Assembly: GCF_015453285.1 (NCBI RefSeq)
Contig: NZ_JADLZT010000006.1
Span: forward strand, 62,001 to 126,000
From: Lysobacter niastensis
GTDB lineage: Bacteria > Pseudomonadota > Gammaproteobacteria > Xanthomonadales > Xanthomonadaceae
Direction: 5' to 3'
DNA length: 64,000 nt
Made by a program: the position numbers and the translations under genes. Below the pieces are notes generated by a model. The model had not been told where the DNA came from, ran no database searches, and saw only the letters and a list, made by a program, of their open reading frames with translations. This document shows positions 1-7,336 of this stretch, piece after piece. Each line of letters begins with the position of its first letter. The first letter of the stretch is position 1.

Positions 1-21
1 GATCAGCACGGCAACGTCTGA
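1..21 (+). CDS. possible C-terminal end of an upstream gene
   Basis: The first seven codons read D-Q-H-G-N-V-stop (TGA at 19-21). This could be the tail of a gene that begins before the window. The D-x-x-G-N-V string resembles the C-terminal strand of VOC/glyoxalase-fold proteins, which usually continue with a Trp. Reading the TGA as a sense codon would add only a short tail. With so few residues this is a guess, supported mainly by the ribosome binding site of the next gene following at 32-37. Confidence 0.3.
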   Translation, partial: DQHGNV

Positions 22-41
22 TACCACCCCCAAGGAGACAG

Positions 42-460
42 ATGATGAGGATCGAGCCCTACCTGTTCTTCAACGGTCGCTGCGAGGAAGCGATCGAGTT
101 CTACGGCAAGCCGTTGGCGCGAAGGTGGAAATGCTGATGCGCTACAAGGAAAGCCCGGAGCCGCCGAACCCGGATTGCCCGACGCCGCCGGGCTGGGAGG
201 ACAAGGTGATGCACAGCGCTTTCCGCATCGGCGAGACGCTGGTGATGGCCTCCGATGGCCATGGTGGACCGACGCGCTTCGACGGTTTTTCGCTGTCGAT
301 CACGGCCAGGGATGATGCCGAAGCGAAGCGGGTGTTCGATGCGCTCGCCGACGGCGGACAGCTCATCGCGCCGCTGTCGCCTACGTTCTTCGCATCGAGC
401 TTCGGCATGCTGGCCGACCGCTTCGGCGTGTCGTGGATGGTGATCGCGCTGAAGGCGTGA
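42..460 (+). pseudogene. VOC/PhnB-like protein, frameshifted
   Basis: This is a PhnB-type VOC-superfamily protein split by an apparent one-base deletion. ATG codons at 42 and 45 follow AAGGAG (32-37), and the frame reads MRIEPYLFFNGRCEEAIEFY, a typical PhnB N-terminus, before hitting a stop at about 135. The rest of the domain continues in the next frame from 125 (EMLMRYKESPEPP) to the stop at 460. The join lies around 104-110, where GGC AAG CC GTT lacks one base compared with an expected GGC AAG GCC GTT. Restoring one base gives a complete protein of about 139 aa. Such proteins often accompany ECF sigma factors of the kind encoded at 1109. Either the gene is broken or the base was lost in sequencing or assembly; the high conservation on both sides favours a recent event or an error. 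Confidence 0.75.
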
Positions 461-498
461 ATCCCCAAGTGAACATTCAACCCAAAGGAAGGAACCTC

Positions 499-1026
499 AT
501 GTTCAAGACCGTTCTGATCGTCCTTGCCGTGCTGATCGCCGGCGTGCTCGTGCTCGCGGCCACCCGGCCGGATACCTTCCGCGTCGAACGATCCACCCGG
601 ATCCATGCGCCGCCGGACAGGGTGTTCGCGCTGATCAACGATTTCCATCGTTGGCAGGCGTGGTCGCCCTACGAAAAGAAGGATCCCGGCATGAAGCGCG
701 CGTTCTCCGGCAACCCGAACGGTGCCGGTGCCGCCTACGCCTGGGATGGCGACCGCAACATCGGGGCCGGGCAGATGCGCATCACCGAGTCGGTGCCGAC
801 GTCGCGCGTGGCGCTGTCGCTGGAGTTCGCGCGGCCATTCAAGGGCCACAACCAGGTCGAGTTCACCCTGCAGCCCAAGGGGGGCGCCACCGAGGTGACG
901 TGGGCCATGCATGGCCCCAGTCCCTATATCGCCAAGGTGATGGGGCTGGTGTTCGACATGGACGAGATGATCGGCGAAGACTTCGAGAACGGTCTGGCAG
1001 ACCTCAAGGCCGTCGCCGAGCATTGA
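499..1026 (+). CDS. SRPBCC family protein with N-terminal membrane anchor
   Basis: The protein has 175 residues. An N-terminal hydrophobic segment (about residues 4-22, FKTVLIVLAVLIAGVLVLA) is followed by a SRPBCC/polyketide-cyclase-like domain that starts with a V-E-R-S-T-R-I-H-A-P-P strand and has the usual F-x-W-x-A-W-S-P-Y-E region. These helix-grip folds bind hydrophobic ligands; the ligand here is unknown. The ATG at 499 is preferred over an in-frame ATG at 433 because AAAGGAAGGA lies just upstream (484-493) and the longer form would overlap the previous gene. It sits between the VOC gene and the ECF sigma factor, all on the same strand, so joint control by that sigma factor is plausible but not shown. 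Confidence 0.85.
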   Translation: MFKTVLIVLAVLIAGVLVLAATRPDTFRVERSTRIHAPPDRVFALINDFHRWQAWSPYEKKDPGMKRAFSGNPNGAGAAYAWDGDRNIGAGQMRITESVPTSRVALSLEFARPFKGHNQVEFTLQPKGGATEVTWAMHGPSPYIAKVMGLVFDMDEMIGEDFENGLADLKAVAEH

Positions 1027-1108
1027 TGCAGGGCGGAGCGCCAGTGCAGGGCATGTGCGGCCCGGTCGCTATTGCATCGCGCGTGGTGCGATGGTGTCAT
1101 CGCCGGCC

Positions 1109-2374
1109 ATGACGGCGCACGACATCCATCGCACCATCGAAGCGGTCTGGAGGATCGAATCGGCCCGGCTGATCGCTGGGCTGGCGCGCATGGTCCGCGA
1201 CGTGGGCCTCGCGGAGGAGCTTGCCCAGGACGCGCTGGTCGCCGCGCTGGAACGCTGGCCCGAGGCCGGCGTTCCCGACAACCCCGGTGCGTGGCTGATG
1301 GCCACCGCCAAGCATCGCGCCATCGACCGGCTGCGCCGCAGCAAGCTGCAGCAGCGCAAGCACGAGGAACTCGCGCGCGAACTCGAGGACGACCGCGAGA
1401 ACGAGGTCGAGGCGCGGTTCGAGGCGCTCGACGACCCCATCGGCGATGACCTGCTGCGGCTGGTCTTCACCGCCTGCCATCCGGTCCTGTCGATGGAGGC
1501 GCGTGTCGCACTGACGCTGCGCATGCTCGGCGGCCTGACCACGACCGAGATCGCGCGCGCCTTCCTGGTACCGGAAGCAACCGTGGCCCAGCGCATCGTC
1601 CGCGCCAAGCGCACGCTGTCGGACGCCAACGTGCCGTTCGAGGTGCCGCGCGGCGATGAGCTGGCGGCGCGGCTGGCGTCTGTGCTGGGCGTGATCTACC
1701 TGATCTTCAACGAGGGCTATTCGGCCACGGCTGGCGACGACTGGTTGCGTCCGTCGTTGTGCGAGGAGGCGATGCGTCTCGGACGCGTGGTCGCGGGACT
1801 GGCGCCGAACGAGCCGGAAGTGCACGGGCTGGTCGCATTGATGGAGATCCAGGCCTCGCGCTCGAGGGCGCGGGTCGGCCCGACCGGTGAGCCGATCCTG
1901 TTGCTCGACCAGGACCGGGCGCGCTGGGACCGGTTGCTGATCAACCGGGGACTCGCTTCGCTGGAGCGCGCCGTGAAACTCGGCGGCGAGCGCGGACCGT
2001 ACGCGCTGCAGGCGGCCATCGCCGCCTGTCATGCGCGCGCCCGTACCGCCGACGAGACCGATTGGGCCCGCATCGTCGGCCTGTACGGCGCACTCGCGCA
2101 GGTGATGCCGTCCCCGATCGTCGAGCTCAACCGTGCCGTGGCGTTGTCGATGCTGTTCGGCCCCGAGGCGGGGTTGCGCATCGTCGATGCGCTGGTTGAA
2201 GAGGCCGCGCTGCAGCACTACCACCTGCTGCCCAGTGTGCGCGCCGACCTGCTGAAGAAACTGGGACGCCTGGACGAGGCGCGCGCGGAGTTCGAGAAGG
2301 CCGCCGGCCTGACCGGAAATGCCCGCGAGCGCGAACTGCTGCTGCAGCGTGCAGCAGAGTGCGAGGCCGGCTGA
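1109..2374 (+). CDS. ECF42-type RNA polymerase sigma factor
   Basis: An extracytoplasmic-function sigma factor of 421 aa, about twice the usual ECF length. Region 2 (roughly residues 10-80) contains E-L-A-Q-D-A-L-V-A-A-L-E and an N-P-G-A-W-L motif. Region 4 (about 130-180) has L-T-T-T-E-I-A-R-A-F-L-V-P-E-A-T-V-A-Q-R-I. The C-terminal half is a TPR-like helical extension that begins F-N-E-G-Y-S-A, the hallmark of the ECF42 group (DUF6596). ECF42 members have no classical anti-sigma factor and are usually next to small DGPF/YCII proteins; here the neighbours are VOC and SRPBCC proteins instead. Alternative ATGs exist at 1055 and 1091; 1109 matches the family N-terminus. Its stop overlaps the ATG of the acetyltransferase by one base. 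Confidence 0.88.
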   Translation: MTAHDIHRTIEAVWRIESARLIAGLARMVRDVGLAEELAQDALVAALERWPEAGVPDNPGAWLMATAKHRAIDRLRRSKLQQRKHEELARELEDDRENEVEARFEALDDPIGDDLLRLVFTACHPVLSMEARVALTLRMLGGLTTTEIARAFLVPEATVAQRIVRAKRTLSDANVPFEVPRGDELAARLASVLGVIYLIFNEGYSATAGDDWLRPSLCEEAMRLGRVVAGLAPNEPEVHGLVALMEIQASRSRARVGPTGEPILLLDQDRARWDRLLINRGLASLERAVKLGGERGPYALQAAIAACHARARTADETDWARIVGLYGALAQVMPSPIVELNRAVALSMLFGPEAGLRIVDALVEEAALQHYHLLPSVRADLLKKLGRLDEARAEFEKAAGLTGNARERELLLQRAAECEAG

Positions 2375-2880
2375 TGGATCTCATCGACACGCCGCGCCTG
2401 AAGCTTCAGATGGTGGGCAAAGGCGACGAGGCGCTGTACTGCCGGCTGTATGGCGATGCTCAGGTGATGCGCCATATCGCCGGGCCGCTTCCGCACGAAA
2501 CGGCGCGGCGCAGCTTTGCCATCGCGTGCTGCCAGGCGGCGGAGCGGCCGATGCGCCGCCCCTGGTGGGTCATCCGTGAACACGGGCGGGGTGACGCGGG
2601 CATCGTCGGCCTCGTGCTGGATCGCGAAGAGCCGGAGATCGGCGTCGTGCTGGCGCCCGAGGCGCAGGCGCGCGGACTGGCCGTCGAAGCGATGGATGCG
2701 CTGGCGCGCGCGGCCTTTGCCACCGGATTGGCGTCACGGCTGTGGCTGCGCCATGCGCCCGGCAACGTCGCGATGGCCGCCGTGGCGAGCCGCCTGGGCG
2801 CCACGCGCACGCAGGATGGGACAGGGCCGGACGCCTGCCGCTGGAGCCTGTGCATGGAAATGAAATCCATATCCCGCTAG
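2374..2880 (+). CDS. GNAT family N-acetyltransferase
   Basis: A 168-aa acetyltransferase of the RimJ/RimL-like GNAT group (start M-D-L-I-D-T-P-R-L-K-L). It has the expected order of features: a hydrophobic strand G-I-V-G-L-V-L-D, then E-I-G-V-V-L-A-P-E-A-Q-A-R-G-L-A-V-E-A, which is a degenerate acetyl-CoA loop (family consensus R/Q-x-x-G-x-G/A), and the late N-V-A-M-A-A-V-A-S-R-L-G helix. The substrate is unknown. The ATG shares its A with the sigma factor stop, so the two are probably cotranscribed. The borosin methyltransferase starts 32 bp after its stop, so acetylation of the peptide product is conceivable, but nothing in the sequence proves it. Confidence 0.82.
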   Translation: MDLIDTPRLKLQMVGKGDEALYCRLYGDAQVMRHIAGPLPHETARRSFAIACCQAAERPMRRPWWVIREHGRGDAGIVGLVLDREEPEIGVVLAPEAQARGLAVEAMDALARAAFATGLASRLWLRHAPGNVAMAAVASRLGATRTQDGTGPDACRWSLCMEMKSISR

Positions 2881-2912
2881 ATTCCGGACTCCCGTCTCAA
2901 TTCGCGGCCTGC

Positions 2913-3728
2913 ATGCCCCAAACCGGAAGCCTGGTCTGCGTCGGCCTCGGCATGATGCTCGGAGCCCACGTCAGCCCGCGATCGCGCAGCCATATCGAGC
3001 AGGCCGATGTCGTGTTCGCTGCCGTGTCCGACCCGGTGGTCGAGCTGTGGCTGCAGCAGATGCACGGCGACGTGCGCAGCCTTCAGTCCTGCTACGCAGC
3101 GGGCAAGTCGCGCCACGACACCTATCGCGAGATGGTCGAGGCGCTGCTCGCCGAAGTCCGAGCCGGACGGCGCGTCTGCGGCGTGTTCTACGGTCATCCG
3201 GGCGTGTTCGCGCAGGCGCCGCACCGTGCCGTTGCCCAGGCCCGGCATGAAGGCTTCCAGGCCCACATGGAGCCCGGCATCTCGGCCGAGGGCTGCCTGT
3301 ACGCGGACCTGGGCATCGATCCGGGCGACGTCGGCTGCCAGCATTACGAGGCCAGCCAGTTCATGTTCTACCGGCGCCGGATCGATCCTTCGGCCTACCT
3401 GATCCTGTGGCAGGTCGGGCATGCCGGCGACCGCTCGGTCAGCCGGAACATCACCGGGCCGGCGTACCGCCGCCTGCTGGTCGATCTGCTGGCCGAGGAC
3501 TATCCCCTCGACCATGCCGTGATCGCCTACGAAGCTGCTACCCTTCCGATCTCGTCGCCGCGGACGGAGGGGATGCCGCTTGCCGCGATAGTGGATGCCG
3601 ACCTGCGGCTGCAGACCACGCTGGTGATACCGCCAGCCCGGCCTCTGCAACGTAACGAGGCAATGCTGGACCGAATTGCCGCGCTAGATCGTGGGAGCGT
3701 CCTGGGCGAGCCGATCCATTTGCCGTAA
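2913..3728 (+). CDS. split borosin peptide backbone alpha-N-methyltransferase (SonM/OphM-type)
   Basis: A tetrapyrrole-methylase-fold SAM-dependent methyltransferase of 271 aa. It begins G-S-L-V-C-V-G-L-G at residue 5, contains Y-G-H-P-G-V-F (about 93-99), M-E-P-G-I-S-A-E-G (about 119-127), D-L-G-I-D-P-G-D, E-A-S-Q-F-M-F-Y and L-W-Q-V-G, and ends with an I-P-P-A-R region. These follow the Shewanella SonM enzyme and the methyltransferase part of fungal OphMA closely. Tyr61, Arg67 and Tyr71 keep the spacing of the OphMA catalytic Tyr66/Arg72/Tyr76. Known relatives iteratively methylate backbone amides of a peptide. Unlike OphMA, this protein ends after the catalytic domain and carries no fused core, so its substrate must be separate; the gene at 3765 fits. 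There is no clear ribosome binding site for the ATG at 2913, so translation may be coupled to the upstream gene. Siroheme or cobalamin enzymes share the fold but lack this motif set. Confidence 0.9.
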   Translation: MPQTGSLVCVGLGMMLGAHVSPRSRSHIEQADVVFAAVSDPVVELWLQQMHGDVRSLQSCYAAGKSRHDTYREMVEALLAEVRAGRRVCGVFYGHPGVFAQAPHRAVAQARHEGFQAHMEPGISAEGCLYADLGIDPGDVGCQHYEASQFMFYRRRIDPSAYLILWQVGHAGDRSVSRNITGPAYRRLLVDLLAEDYPLDHAVIAYEAATLPISSPRTEGMPLAAIVDADLRLQTTLVIPPARPLQRNEAMLDRIAALDRGSVLGEPIHLP

Positions 3729-3764
3729 TACCTTCGCAACATCACGCATAAGGGGAAATGCAAC

Positions 3765-4046
3765 GTGTCCGAGGTCATTCGTTTTCTGGAAAGCATGGGC
3801 CGCAACCCGGCCATGTCGGCGGCGCAGTTCGCCGCGAGCGTTTCGATGCTGCAGGCCGACGACGCGCTGAAGCAGGCATTGCTCAAGGGCAATGCGGCGT
3901 CGCTCAACGATCTGCTGGGCGGCCGTGCCGCGCCGATGATGATGAGCCAGTACGCGCCGCTGGAAGAGCCGCAGCGCCGCGACGACGACCAGGAAGGCGA
4001 GGAGCCCTCGCAGGATCCGACGCCGGATTCGGAACAGGTCAACTGA
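3765..4046 (+). CDS. candidate split borosin precursor peptide
   Basis: A 93-aa protein starting at GTG (3765) with AGGGGAAA at 3751-3758; an ATG at 3758 is in another frame and gives no sensible product. Residues 1-52 form a predicted helical domain (V-I-R-F-L-E-S-M-G ... S-L-N-D-L-L-G-G). This matches the plan of the borosin-binding domain of SonA: a short helix near the N-terminus, a middle rich in Ala/Gln, and a final Leu-rich turn before a Gly. A short stretch A-A-P-M-M-M-S-Q-Y-A-P-L-E-E-P (about residues 55-69) follows and is the likeliest core; then comes a strongly acidic tail of D, E, Q, P and S to residue 93. It lies 36 bp after the methyltransferase. Methylation sites, any protease cut and the final product cannot be read from sequence. 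A general small helical protein is the alternative, but the pairing makes that less likely. Confidence 0.8.
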   Translation: MSEVIRFLESMGRNPAMSAAQFAASVSMLQADDALKQALLKGNAASLNDLLGGRAAPMMMSQYAPLEEPQRRDDDQEGEEPSQDPTPDSEQVN

Positions 4047-4062
4047 CCGGCAAGCAGACGTC

Positions 4063-5886
4063 ATGCTCGTCGCGCGCAAGCTGCTGCCCTGGGTGATCTT
4101 CACCGGGATCTGCCTTGCGCTGGGTAACGGCAATGCCGCGACTTCGGTCGCGGCATTGTTGAGCCGGGCGGAAGCCGTGCGCAGCTCGGATCCCGGTGAG
4201 TTCCAGCAGCTGCTGGTCGAACTCGAGGAGGCCAGGCCCAATGCCTCGTCGGCGCAGCGCGACCAGATCGCGTACCTGCAGGCATACCGGCAGTCGTACC
4301 TCGGGCGATACAACATCGCCATCCCGGCGCTGCAAAAGCTCGCCCGGGACGCGACCACGGTCGAAACCCGCTATCGCGCCGGCGCACTGATGGTCAATGG
4401 CTACGCGGTCACGCGTCAGTTCACCGAAGGCCTGCGCCAGCTCGACCAGACGCTGGAGCTGGTGGATCGAATCGAGGATACGGACCTGCGTGCCCACGGC
4501 CTGGGCGTGGCGGCCGTGATGTACAACGAAATCGGCGAGTACCGGCTCGGCCTGCATTACGCCGAGCGTATCCTCGCCAATCCTCCGCATGGACGCGCCC
4601 GCTGCTTCGCCGGGCAGTACCGCGCCGAGGCCCTGTGGCAGCTCAAGCGCCTGCCTGCCAGCGACGCCATGCTCCGCGATGCGATCCAGCATTGCGTGGC
4701 CGAAGACGAAGCCGTGATCGCCAACCTGTTGCGCGGAACCCTGGCCCGGCAGTGGGCGTCGCAGGGGCAGCGCGGCAAGGCCATCGCCCTGTTGCAGCAG
4801 CACATGCCGGAGATCGAGTCGACGCGGTATGCGCGGCTGGTCGGCGAAGCCCATTCGCTATTGGCCGAACTGTTGTTGGCCCAGGGCAGCCTCGTCGAGG
4901 CCGAGCGCAACGCACGCGCCGCGATTTCGCACGGTCCCGCCATGCCGCATTCGCAGCCGCTGGTGGCCGCCTTCAAGGCGCTCTACGAGATCGCCAGCCG
5001 CCGCGGTGATACCGCCGCGGCGCTGGATTACTACCGGCGCTACGCCGAGGCCGACAAGGCCTACCTCAACGACGTGAAGACGCGCGAGCTGGCCTACCAG
5101 TTCGTGCGCCAGGAAACCGCGCAGAAGACCCAGCAGATCGAACTGCTCAACCGCCAGAACCAGGTGCTGCAGCTGCAGCAGCGGGTGGCGAAGCAGAACG
5201 CACAGAACACGCGGCTGGTGGTGCTGTTGCTGCTGGTGGTCGTCGCCGGCCTGGGGTACTGGGCCTATTGGATCCGCCGCCGGCAGAAGGCGCTGCGCCG
5301 CTTCGCCGAGACCGACGCGCTGACCGGCGCCAGCAATCGCCACCATTTCACGCAGAGCGCCGAGCAGGCGCTGGCCCAGTGCGCGCGAAACGGCGAACAG
5401 GCTGCGCTGGTGATGTTCGATCTGGACCGCTTCAAGGAAATCAACGACACCTACGGCCACGCCGCCGGCGACTGGGTGCTGCGCGAGGTCGCTGACGCCT
5501 GCCGCAGCTTTTGCCGGGGCATCGACTGCTTTGGCCGGCTCGGCGGCGAGGAGTTCGCGTTCCTGCTGCTCGGTTGCGACCTGGCCGCGGCGACGCGCCT
5601 GGCCGAGGATTGCCGCGTGCGGTTGACCCGCATCGACACGCGGCCCAGCGGGCACAACTTCACCGTGACGGCGAGCTTTGGCGTCAGTGCCACGGCCTCG
5701 TCGGGTTTCGGCCTGGAAGTGCTGATCTCGCACGCCGACCGCATGCTCTATCGGGCCAAGCGTGGCGGCCGCAACCAGGTGCGGGCGTACACGCCGGACA
5801 TGCCGATCGCCGAAACGTCGCGTCGCGAAGAAGACTGCGAGCAGGAGCCGGCCCAGATACCGGCTTTCGGCGCTTCCGCGCCCTGA
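4063..5886 (+). CDS. TPR-containing membrane diguanylate cyclase (GGDEF)
   Basis: A 607-aa c-di-GMP synthase. A signal peptide or membrane start (residues 1-25) is followed by an extracytoplasmic TPR-like helical region (about 28-340), a coiled-coil stretch rich in Gln and Asn (about 345-383), one transmembrane segment (about 385-405) and a cytoplasmic GGDEF domain (about 415-580). The active-site signature is GGEEF at 494-498. An inhibitory-site RxxD, here R-G-I-D at 485-488, lies exactly five residues before it, so product inhibition is expected. D-L-D-R-F-K-E-I-N-D-T-Y-G-H-A-A-G-D is intact, so the enzyme should be active. The ATG lies 16 bp after the precursor peptide stop, suggesting cotranscription with the borosin genes, though GGDEF genes of this design are common and the link may be accidental. 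Confidence 0.93.
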   Translation: MLVARKLLPWVIFTGICLALGNGNAATSVAALLSRAEAVRSSDPGEFQQLLVELEEARPNASSAQRDQIAYLQAYRQSYLGRYNIAIPALQKLARDATTVETRYRAGALMVNGYAVTRQFTEGLRQLDQTLELVDRIEDTDLRAHGLGVAAVMYNEIGEYRLGLHYAERILANPPHGRARCFAGQYRAEALWQLKRLPASDAMLRDAIQHCVAEDEAVIANLLRGTLARQWASQGQRGKAIALLQQHMPEIESTRYARLVGEAHSLLAELLLAQGSLVEAERNARAAISHGPAMPHSQPLVAAFKALYEIASRRGDTAAALDYYRRYAEADKAYLNDVKTRELAYQFVRQETAQKTQQIELLNRQNQVLQLQQRVAKQNAQNTRLVVLLLLVVVAGLGYWAYWIRRRQKALRRFAETDALTGASNRHHFTQSAEQALAQCARNGEQAALVMFDLDRFKEINDTYGHAAGDWVLREVADACRSFCRGIDCFGRLGGEEFAFLLLGCDLAAATRLAEDCRVRLTRIDTRPSGHNFTVTASFGVSATASSGFGLEVLISHADRMLYRAKRGGRNQVRAYTPDMPIAETSRREEDCEQEPAQIPAFGASAP

Positions 5887-5923
5887 GCCATCGCACGCTG
5901 TTGGGCGGTAAAGTGCGCAGGTG

Positions 5924-6526
5924 ATGCATCCACCGCCCATCGTGATCCCCGCGGAACAGCTCGCCGCCGTCGAGGCTTCGTACTCCACGCCTGCGCGCGC
6001 CTATCACCACTTCGGCCACGTGCAGGACGTGCTGCACCACTACGAGGACGTGGTGACCGGGCCGGGCTGGCGCCAGCCGGCCGAGGTGTACCTGGCCGTG
6101 CTCTACCACGACGCGATCTATGAGCCTGGGCGCAAGGACAACGAAGCCCAATCGGCCGTCCTGGCACGCGAACACATCACGCGCTGGCAGCATGGAGTGG
6201 ATGCCGATCGCGTGGCCGCCCTGATCGAGCTGACCGCTCGCCATGGCCACCTCGCCGCGGATGAAGTGGACGCCGAGGCCGCGCTGTTCCTCGACTGCGA
6301 CATGGCCATCCTCGGCGCCGAGCCGGCGGTGTTCGATGCCTATGACCGCGCCATCGCCGCCGAATACCGCGGCCACGTGCCGGGCTGGCTGTACAGGATC
6401 AACCGTCGCCGTTTCCTGAAAGGCCTGCTCGGCCGCGAGCGGATCTACCTCAGCGACTTCTTCCATGCGCGGCTGGACCAGCAGGCGCGTCGCAACCTGC
6501 GCCGGGCGGTGACAGAGAAGCGTTAG
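5924..6526 (+). CDS. HD-superfamily metal-dependent phosphohydrolase-like protein
   Basis: A 200-aa protein of the COG4339-type predicted HD phosphohydrolases. It has Y-H-H-F-G-H-V near residue 27, then Y-L-A-V-L-Y-H-D-A-I-Y-E, the HD doublet that binds metal, a later T-A-R-H-G-H and an L-D-C-D-M-A-I-L-G metal-binding Asp. The substrate is unknown. The start is ambiguous between GTG at 5921 and ATG at 5924, which are adjacent; the ATG is used here. It follows the GGDEF gene by 37 bp on the same strand and is followed by a pair of inverted repeats. Confidence 0.85.
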   Translation: MHPPPIVIPAEQLAAVEASYSTPARAYHHFGHVQDVLHHYEDVVTGPGWRQPAEVYLAVLYHDAIYEPGRKDNEAQSAVLAREHITRWQHGVDADRVAALIELTARHGHLAADEVDAEAALFLDCDMAILGAEPAVFDAYDRAIAAEYRGHVPGWLYRINRRRFLKGLLGRERIYLSDFFHARLDQQARRNLRRAVTEKR

Positions 6527-6541
6527 ACCGCTCGGGCTGAC

Positions 6542-6657
6542 TGCCCTCACCCCAACCCTCTCCCGCAAGCGGGAGAGGGGGAAGGAAAGCAGACTCAGAA
6601 AGCGACTGGCGGGCTTGCTTTTCCCTCTCCCGCTTGCGGGAGAGGGCAGGGTGAGGG
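6542..6657. repeat. facing pair of GC-rich palindromic (REP-like) repeats
   Basis: Two copies of a hairpin element face each other in the gap between 6526 and 6751. Copy one has CCCTCTCCCGC (6556-6566), an AA loop and GCGGGAGAGGG (6569-6579), a perfect 11-bp stem. Copy two has the same arms at 6623-6633 and 6636-6646 with a TT loop, so it is the reverse complement of copy one. Flanks are also inverted: TGCCCTCACCCC at 6542 against CAGGGTGAGGGC at 6646-6657. This is the layout of a BIME-like REP doublet. It may also help end transcription, although there is no U-tract. Confidence 0.8.
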
Positions 6658-6750
6658 CGCACTTGCTTTGGCAGGCCTGCGAACATCGCCCATCGCATTC
6701 ACGTGATGCGCTGCTGCCTAGAATCGGAACGTCCGTTGGAGAGTTGCGCC

Positions 6751-7314
6751 ATGAACCCGATCCGCATCTGGCCTGCTGGGCTCGCGGCGCTCGTGCTGGC
6801 CATGGTCAGCCCGTTCAGTGAAGGAAAGGAGCCTGCCGTGAGCCTGACCCTGACATCCACCGCGTTCACCGCCGGAGGCTCGATCCCGGCCAGGCAGACC
6901 TGCGAGGGGCAGGACGCCTCGCCGCCCTTGCAATGGTCGGGCGTTCCCGACAGCGCGCGCAGCCTGGTCCTGATCGTCGACGATCCCGACGCGCCCGATC
7001 CCGCCGCGCCGCAGCGCACCTGGGTGCACTGGGTGCTGTACAACCTGCCGGCCAGCGCGAAGGGCTTGGAGGAGGCTGTAGCGGCTTCGCAGTTGCCGCC
7101 CGGTACGCGCGAAGGCCTCAACGACTGGAAGCGCACGGGTTATGGCGGTCCGTGTCCGCCGATCGGGCGCCATCGCTATTTCCACAAGCTCTACGCGCTC
7201 GACACCGAACTGCTGGACCTCGGTAAGCCCGACAAAGCGAAGCTGCTGGATGCGATGAAGGGCCACATCGTGGCGCAGGCGGAGCTGGTGGGGACCTACC
7301 AGAAGGATCGCTGA
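6751..7314 (+). CDS. YbhB/YbcL family PEBP-like (Raf kinase inhibitor-like) protein
   Basis: A 187-aa phosphatidylethanolamine-binding-protein-fold protein. Residues 1-26 look like a signal peptide (R-I-W-P-A-G-L-A-A-L-V-L-A-M-V), so the product is likely periplasmic. Family motifs are clear: D-D-P-D-A-P (about 75-80), V-H-W-V-L-Y-N-L-P, and G-P-C-P-P-I-G-R-H-R-Y-F (about 132-143), the ligand-pocket signature. The bacterial role is not established; a small anionic ligand is inferred from the fold. The ATG at 6751 is preferred over an upstream in-frame ATG at 6703 because the signal peptide then begins correctly. It stands alone behind the repeat pair, with a perfect hairpin downstream. Confidence 0.9.
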   Translation: MNPIRIWPAGLAALVLAMVSPFSEGKEPAVSLTLTSTAFTAGGSIPARQTCEGQDASPPLQWSGVPDSARSLVLIVDDPDAPDPAAPQRTWVHWVLYNLPASAKGLEEAVAASQLPPGTREGLNDWKRTGYGGPCPPIGRHRYFHKLYALDTELLDLGKPDKAKLLDAMKGHIVAQAELVGTYQKDR

Positions 7315-7336
7315 GCCCCATCTCCAATGGTGTGTG

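Noticed and set aside
2913-3728. Siroheme, cobalamin or diphthamide methyltransferase
   Set aside because: The fold is shared, but the Tyr-Arg-Tyr spacing, the M-E-P-G-I-S-A-E and E-A-S-Q-F-M-F-Y motifs and the adjacent precursor fit the borosin group, and no cofactor biosynthesis genes are near.
3684-4358. Minus-strand frames opposite the borosin precursor
   Set aside because: They have no domain, no ribosome binding site, and compete with the precursor that has a good site and fits its neighbour.
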